Assembly: GCA_016795325.1 (NCBI GenBank)
Contig: JAEUHY010000043.1
Location: forward strand, 114,605 to 178,604
Reading direction: 5' to 3'
DNA from: Planctomycetota bacterium
GTDB lineage: Bacteria > Planctomycetota > UBA1135 > GCA-002686595
Length of the DNA stretch: 64,000 bases
The position numbers and the translations under genes were made by a program. The notes below the pieces were generated by a model. That model saw nothing but the letters and a program-made list of their open reading frames with translations, made no database searches and was not told where the DNA came from. Position 1 is the first letter of the stretch; each line of letters opens with the position of its first letter. Shown here piece by piece: positions 60,256-64,000 of this stretch.

Positions 60256-62117
60256 TTCTCCAGCAGGGATTCGATCTTCTTGACGAGTTCGTTCGTGCGG
60301 AACGGCTGCCCCTGGACTTTGGGGTAGCTGATGATGTTCTGCTGCGGATACTCCGAGCGCAGCACACGCGCCATCTGGCCCAGGTTCATCTCCGGCACGA
60401 GCACGGAGCGGAAACAGGCCATGATCTTGTCGAGATCCTTGGGCAGCGGCCAAACGTGCCGCAGGTGCAAACTGCCGACTTTGCGGCCCTTTTTGCGCAG
60501 TTCCTCGATCGCGCTGGTGATGGCGCCGTGCGTCGAGCCCCAGCCGACCACGAGCACGTCGCCCGTCGAGTCGCCGAACACGTTCGGCGTCGGGATCGAA
60601 TCTCGGATGCCCATCACCTTGTTCTGGCGCATGCGCACCATGAACTCATGGTTGTCGGGGTCGTAGCTGATGTTGCCCGTCAGGTGCGCCTTCTCGAGAC
60701 CGCCGACGCGGTGCTCGAGCCCGGGCGTGCCCGGCTTGGCCCACGGACGCGCGAGCTTCGCATCGCGCGCGTAGGGCAGGAATCCGCCCTCGGGGTTGGG
60801 CTCGACGAACTTCACCGGGAAAGGCTTCAAGTCTTCGATCCGCGGCAGCATCCAAGGCTCGGCGCCGTTCGCGATGTACCCGTCGCTGAGCAGGATCACG
60901 GGCGTCATGTACTGCACGGCGATGCGGCAGGCCTCGACCGCGGTCTCGAACGCATCCGCCGGCGTCGAAGCGGCGATGACCGGAATCGGCGCCTCGCCGT
61001 TGCGGCCGAAGATCGCCTGCAACAAGTCGGCTTGCTCGGTCTTCGTCGGCAAGCCCGTCGACGGACCGCCGCGTTGCACGTTGACGATCACCAGCGGCAA
61101 CTCGACCGACACCGCCAAACCCATCGCCTCGGTCTTGAGCGCGATGCCGGGGCCAGAGGTCGTGGTGAAGCCCAGACAGCCCGCGTAGGCGGCGCCGAGG
61201 GCCGAACAAATGGCCGCGATCTCGTCCTCGGCTTGGAACGTGATCACGCCGAAGTTCTTGTAGCTCGCGAGCGCTTCGAGGATGCCGGACGCCGGAGTGA
61301 TCGGATACGAGCCGAGGAACGGCTGCAATCCGGCGAGGTGCGCACCCGCGACGAGCCCCATGGCGAGCGCGTCGTTGCCCATGATGTTGCGGTACGTGCC
61401 CGGCGGCATCGACGTGCACGGCAACACCTCGTAGCGGCCCTGGAACAACTCGTGGATGTCGCCGGCGTTGTAGCCCGCTTGCATCGCGAGCTTGTTCGCC
61501 TCCGCGAGTTCAGGCCGCTTGGCGAACTTCTCTTCGAGCCACTTGATCGTCGTCTCGAGCGGCCGGTGGTACAGCCAGTACATCAACCCGAGCGTGTAGA
61601 AGTTCTTGCAGCGCTGCACTTCCTTCGACGACAGCGTCGTGCCCTTGAGCGCCTCGGTGACGCGCTTGTTGATGTCGATCTCGATCACGCGGAAGCCCGA
61701 GAGCGTTCCATCGGCGAGCGGGTTCGACGTCAGGCTCGCCTTCTTCAGATCGGAGTCGGCGAACTGACCTGTGTTCACCACCACGATGCCGCCTGGCTTG
61801 AGGTCGCGAATGTTCACGACCAGCGCCGCAGGATTCATCGCGACGAGCACGTCGGGCTGATCGCCGGGCGTGTGGATGTCCGACGAACTGAAACGCACCT
61901 GGAAGCCCGACACGCCTGGACGCGTTCCAGCGGGCGCGCGGATCTCGGCCGGGTAATCCGGGAACGTCGCGAGGTCGTTCCCGATCACGGCCGAGGTGTG
62001 CGTGAACTGGTTGCCGGTGATCTGCATGCCATCGCCGGAGTCGCCGGCGAAGCGGATCACGACGCTCTCGAAATGCTGCAGCGGCATTTCTGCGTCGCGC
62101 GCGCTCGACTGGGTCAT
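60252..62117 (-). CDS. korA: 2-oxoacid:ferredoxin oxidoreductase, fused gamma-alpha subunit
   Basis: The product has 621 residues. The gamma domain (about 1-190) has VIRFAGDSGDGMQITGNQFT, PAEIRAPAGTRPGVSGFQVR and NPAALVVNIRDLKPGGIVVV. The alpha domain has MGNDALAMGLVAGAHLAGLQ, YPITPASGILEALA, ITFQAEDEIAAICSALGAAY, TTTSGPGIALKTEAMGLA and QRGGPSTGLPTKTEQADL, as in KorA/OorA with fused gamma. ATG at 62117 has GAAGGG at 62127-62122 (minus strand) as a plausible ribosome-binding site, one of the few in this window. TACGAT at 62219-62214 may be the -10 box. Together with korB it could serve a ferredoxin-linked TCA step. Confidence 0.95.
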   Translation of the reverse strand: MTQSSARDAEMPLQHFESVVIRFAGDSGDGMQITGNQFTHTSAVIGNDLATFPDYPAEIRAPAGTRPGVSGFQVRFSSSDIHTPGDQPDVLVAMNPAALVVNIRDLKPGGIVVVNTGQFADSDLKKASLTSNPLADGTLSGFRVIEIDINKRVTEALKGTTLSSKEVQRCKNFYTLGLMYWLYHRPLETTIKWLEEKFAKRPELAEANKLAMQAGYNAGDIHELFQGRYEVLPCTSMPPGTYRNIMGNDALAMGLVAGAHLAGLQPFLGSYPITPASGILEALASYKNFGVITFQAEDEIAAICSALGAAYAGCLGFTTTSGPGIALKTEAMGLAVSVELPLVIVNVQRGGPSTGLPTKTEQADLLQAIFGRNGEAPIPVIAASTPADAFETAVEACRIAVQYMTPVILLSDGYIANGAEPWMLPRIEDLKPFPVKFVEPNPEGGFLPYARDAKLARPWAKPGTPGLEHRVGGLEKAHLTGNISYDPDNHEFMVRMRQNKVMGIRDSIPTPNVFGDSTGDVLVVGWGSTHGAITSAIEELRKKGRKVGSLHLRHVWPLPKDLDKIMACFRSVLVPEMNLGQMARVLRSEYPQQNIISYPKVQGQPFRTNELVKKIESLLEK

Positions 62118-62213
62118 GTTGCCCTTCTTCGAAAAGACGCCTCGAAAGTGGCGTGAGGCCGCTGCGCGCTTCGACGCGCGATGCAGCGCGGACGCCGGGA
62201 ACAATGCGCGCCG

Positions 62214-62219
62214 ATCGTA
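62214..62219 (-). promoter_or_regulatory. -10 element of korAB
   Basis: TACGAT on the minus strand lies about 97 bases before the korA ATG, so this operon has a leader and a GAAGGG ribosome-binding site, unlike the leaderless genes. Confidence 0.4.
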
Positions 62220-62329
62220 GCCGTTTTCGGCGGGACGGCTGGCTCGGCCGAACTGCGTATGCGTCCTCGTCGGAGGCGCCCGTGCATGGCAACATGGCGT
62301 CCTCGACCGCTCGCCTGGCGCCTGCACCG

Positions 62330-63529
62330 ATGACCAACCTCCCCCGCTTCGCGTCCGCACTGTCCGTCGACCCCAAGGCCGAGAGGGCGGAGGCGCAGGT
62401 CCTGGGCCAGATCGCTGAACAGCTCGGAGGCGAACGCCCCGACCTGTGCGCCGTGTTCGTCTCGCACCACTACGGCGGCGCGATCGAAGAGCTCGGCCAG
62501 CGCTTGGCGCGCGCCACGCGCGCTCAGGTTGTCGTGGGTTGCACGGGCGAGAGCATCATCGGCGGCGACCGCGAGGTCGAGGACGAGCCGGCGCTCTCGC
62601 TGTGGTGCGCGAGCTTGCCGGGCACGCGCCTGCGCGCGTTCGAAGCGACGGCGCAGCTCGTCGACGAGCGCCAGATCGAGTTCAGCGCTCTGCCCGACAT
62701 CCGCGACCCCGGCCAGGCTTCGATGCTCGTGCTCGCCGACCCGTTCTCGTTCCCGATGGACGAGTACTTGAAGCGCCTCAACGAGAAGTTCCCGGGCGTC
62801 CCCGCCGTCGGCGGCATGGCGAGCGGCGGCATGGGCCCTGGACAGAATCTGCTGATCACGCAGCGCGGCCTGTACTCGGGCGGCGCCGTGGGCGTGGTGC
62901 TCGAGGGCGGCATCGAAGTGCGCTCGGTTGTGAGCCAAGGCTGCCGCCCCATCGGCCGTCCCTTCGTCGTCACCGCCTGCGACGAGCACTTCATCCACAA
63001 ACTCGGCGGCAAACCGGCGCTCGAAGTGCTGATGGACACGGTCCGCGCGCTCGAGCCGCGCGACCGCGCGCTGTTCCAGCGCCAACCGTTCATCGGCGTC
63101 GCGATCGACGTCACCAAGAGCGAGTTCGGCCGCGGCGACTTCCTGGTGCGCAACATCCGCGGCGTGTCCGAAGAGCACAAGGCCTTCGCGATCACCGACG
63201 TGCTGCGCCGCGGCCAAACCGTGCAGTTCCTCGTGCGCGACGCGTCCTCGGCCACCGAGGACCTCACGCAGCTCATGACCAGCCAAGGCGGAGGCAAGCT
63301 CGCGAGCTCGAGCGCGATCCACTCGGCCGGCGCGCTGCTGTTTTCGTGCAACGGCCGCGGCACGCGCATGTTCTCGAGCCCCAACCACGACATCGGCTGC
63401 GTGCGCTCTGGGTTGGACAAGTCGATCCCCGTCGCGGGCTTCTTCGCCATGGGCGAAGTGGGCCCGGTCGGCGGCCGCAACTTCCTGCACGGCTACACGG
63501 CGAGCGTGGCGGTGTTCCGGCCGCGCTGA
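62330..63529 (+). CDS. FIST-domain sensory protein
   Basis: The product has 399 residues from the ATG at 62330; ATG at 62294, or GTG at 62282 six bases after GGAGG, are alternative starts adding 12 or 16 residues. FIST_N and FIST_C are visible: FVSHHYGGAIEELGQRLA, VVGCTGESIIGGDREVED, GGMASGGMGPGQNLLI, GAVGVVLEGGIEVRSVVSQG, PFVVTACDEHFIHKLGGKPA, HSAGALLFSCNGRGTRMF and PVAGFFAMGEVGPVGGRNFL. FIST domains are thought to bind small ligands such as amino acids. No kinase or other signalling domain is fused, so the output is unknown. It is divergent from korA. Confidence 0.9.
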   Translation: MTNLPRFASALSVDPKAERAEAQVLGQIAEQLGGERPDLCAVFVSHHYGGAIEELGQRLARATRAQVVVGCTGESIIGGDREVEDEPALSLWCASLPGTRLRAFEATAQLVDERQIEFSALPDIRDPGQASMLVLADPFSFPMDEYLKRLNEKFPGVPAVGGMASGGMGPGQNLLITQRGLYSGGAVGVVLEGGIEVRSVVSQGCRPIGRPFVVTACDEHFIHKLGGKPALEVLMDTVRALEPRDRALFQRQPFIGVAIDVTKSEFGRGDFLVRNIRGVSEEHKAFAITDVLRRGQTVQFLVRDASSATEDLTQLMTSQGGGKLASSSAIHSAGALLFSCNGRGTRMFSSPNHDIGCVRSGLDKSIPVAGFFAMGEVGPVGGRNFLHGYTASVAVFRPR

Positions 63530-63543
63530 ACGGCGTCGAGGCT

Positions 63544-63599
63544 GAAAACGAGCGCGCCCGGCGCCGAACATTTGTCGCGGTCGGCGCCGGGCGCGTTTT
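63544..63599. terminator. Bidirectional rho-independent terminator
   Basis: A perfect 15-bp stem (63553-63567 with 63581-63595) has TTTT after it on the plus strand (63596-63599) and AAAA before it (63545-63548), which is TTTT in the leftward direction. It serves the FIST gene and the convergent secreted-protein gene. Confidence 0.8.
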
Positions 63600-63648
63600 G
63601 CAGTGCACGAGTCAGTGCACGAATCCGTGCGCGATTTGTGGGAGCGAA

Positions 63649-64000
63649 TCAGGGCGCGAGCACGACGCGGTAGCCGTTGCTCAGGTTCGAGCCGCGGCCG
63701 CAGGGGCCGGCGGGATCGCGATACCAGGTCTGGAGGTAGCGCGTCTGACCCGCGAGCCAACCGCCTTGCGCGTTGAGGCCCGGACCCCACGTCGCGAAGC
63801 CTTGCGCGTCGGAGGTGCGCAGACCCAAACGACGCGTCGTGCCGCCCGCGCAACGCAGGCCGTCGTCGAACAGCGCGCCAGCGCCGCCGTTCGGCGCGTC
63901 CGTGCCGACGAACAGGATGCACGACTTGGCCGGCGGCATGCCGTGCGTGCGCAAGCTCAAGTCGTTCTGCGCGATGCTCGCCGAGCCGTCGCCGCGCAGC
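63649..64000 (-). CDS. C-terminal part of a secreted protein (5' end off the window)
   Basis: The frame is open to the end of the window; about 116 residues are visible. GDGSASIAQNDLSLRTHGMP, CILFVGTDAPNGGAG, FDDGLRCAGGTTRRLGL, WGPGLNAQGGWLAGQT, QTWYRDPAGPCG and SNLSNGYRVVLAP match the end of the 2960-6373 protein closely. It is therefore the lineage C-terminal domain of another exported protein; its N-terminal function cannot be known from here. Confidence 0.8.
   Translation of the reverse strand, partial: LRGDGSASIAQNDLSLRTHGMPPAKSCILFVGTDAPNGGAGALFDDGLRCAGGTTRRLGLRTSDAQGFATWGPGLNAQGGWLAGQTRYLQTWYRDPAGPCGRGSNLSNGYRVVLAP

Noticed and set aside
63600..63632. Short direct repeat (GTGCACGA units) as a regulatory or attachment site
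   Set aside because: Only two to three imperfect units just after a terminator, with no partner elsewhere in the window.

Overview
This is a GC-rich window that reads as a planctomycete (Planctomycetota). The best signs are two giant proteins of the 'PVC-type' membrane-bound dehydrogenase / haem-binding CxxCH class, a secreted-protein C-terminal domain that I associate with deep-branching planctomycetes, HAF-repeat and FG-GAP secreted proteins, and remnants of the TIGR02999-type ECF sigma factor. Shine-Dalgarno sequences are scarce. Many genes instead have a TANNNT -10 box only 6-9 bases before the start codon, which suggests leaderless mRNAs. No tRNA, rRNA, CRISPR array, IS element or origin was seen.

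Layout. 1-2817: a Clp-type AAA+ ATPase fused to a release-factor-2-like module without GGQ. 2960-6373: a large secreted beta-propeller/Ig protein. 6391-9022: methyltransferase, lipoprotein, dNTPase. 9048-11676: an accessory, partly decayed stretch holding an orphan secreted-domain remnant, two unknown genes and an Imm50-type immunity gene. 11977-14043: a secreted alpha/beta hydrolase. 14313-18088: a transaldolase/6-phosphogluconate dehydrogenase fusion followed by zwf; pgl lies apart at 23188-23916, so the oxidative pentose phosphate pathway plus transaldolase is present. 18102-23047: small secreted or lipid-anchored genes, a broken ECF sigma gene, a TerB-like gene and two copies of a long perfect palindrome. 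24114-37164: rnc, a P-domain secreted protein, mfd, metallopeptidase and chaperone-like genes, a membrane-anchored terpenoid-cyclase-fold protein and a gene made of three copies of an unnamed domain.

37181-55692 is a divergent catabolic island. Leftward from about 49359 run a Tm-1-like ATP-binding protein (UPF0261), a lipoprotein solute-binding protein, two permeases, a 53-residue membrane protein, two ABC ATPases, a palindromic element, a Dabb protein and a 1710-residue FG-GAP/dehydrogenase/HEAT/cytochrome c/DUF1080 protein. Rightward from 49435 run a 1652-residue protein with ThuA domains at both ends, the TIM-barrel partner of the Tm-1-like protein, and a cupin. Four-base start/stop overlaps tie most of these genes together. 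My inference is uptake plus periplasmic oxidation and hydrolysis of a sugar, polyol or glycoside.

55724-64000: a cysteine-rich metallopeptidase-like protein, a four-S1-domain RNA-binding protein, an RNase-H-fold-like protein, the KorAB 2-oxoacid:ferredoxin oxidoreductase operon, a FIST-domain protein, and the C-terminus of another secreted protein that runs off the window. The most unusual elements are the palindromic repeat family with paired (compensatory) base changes, the Clp-RF2 fusion, the leaderless promoter pattern, the tripled unnamed domain and the split Tm-1 island.
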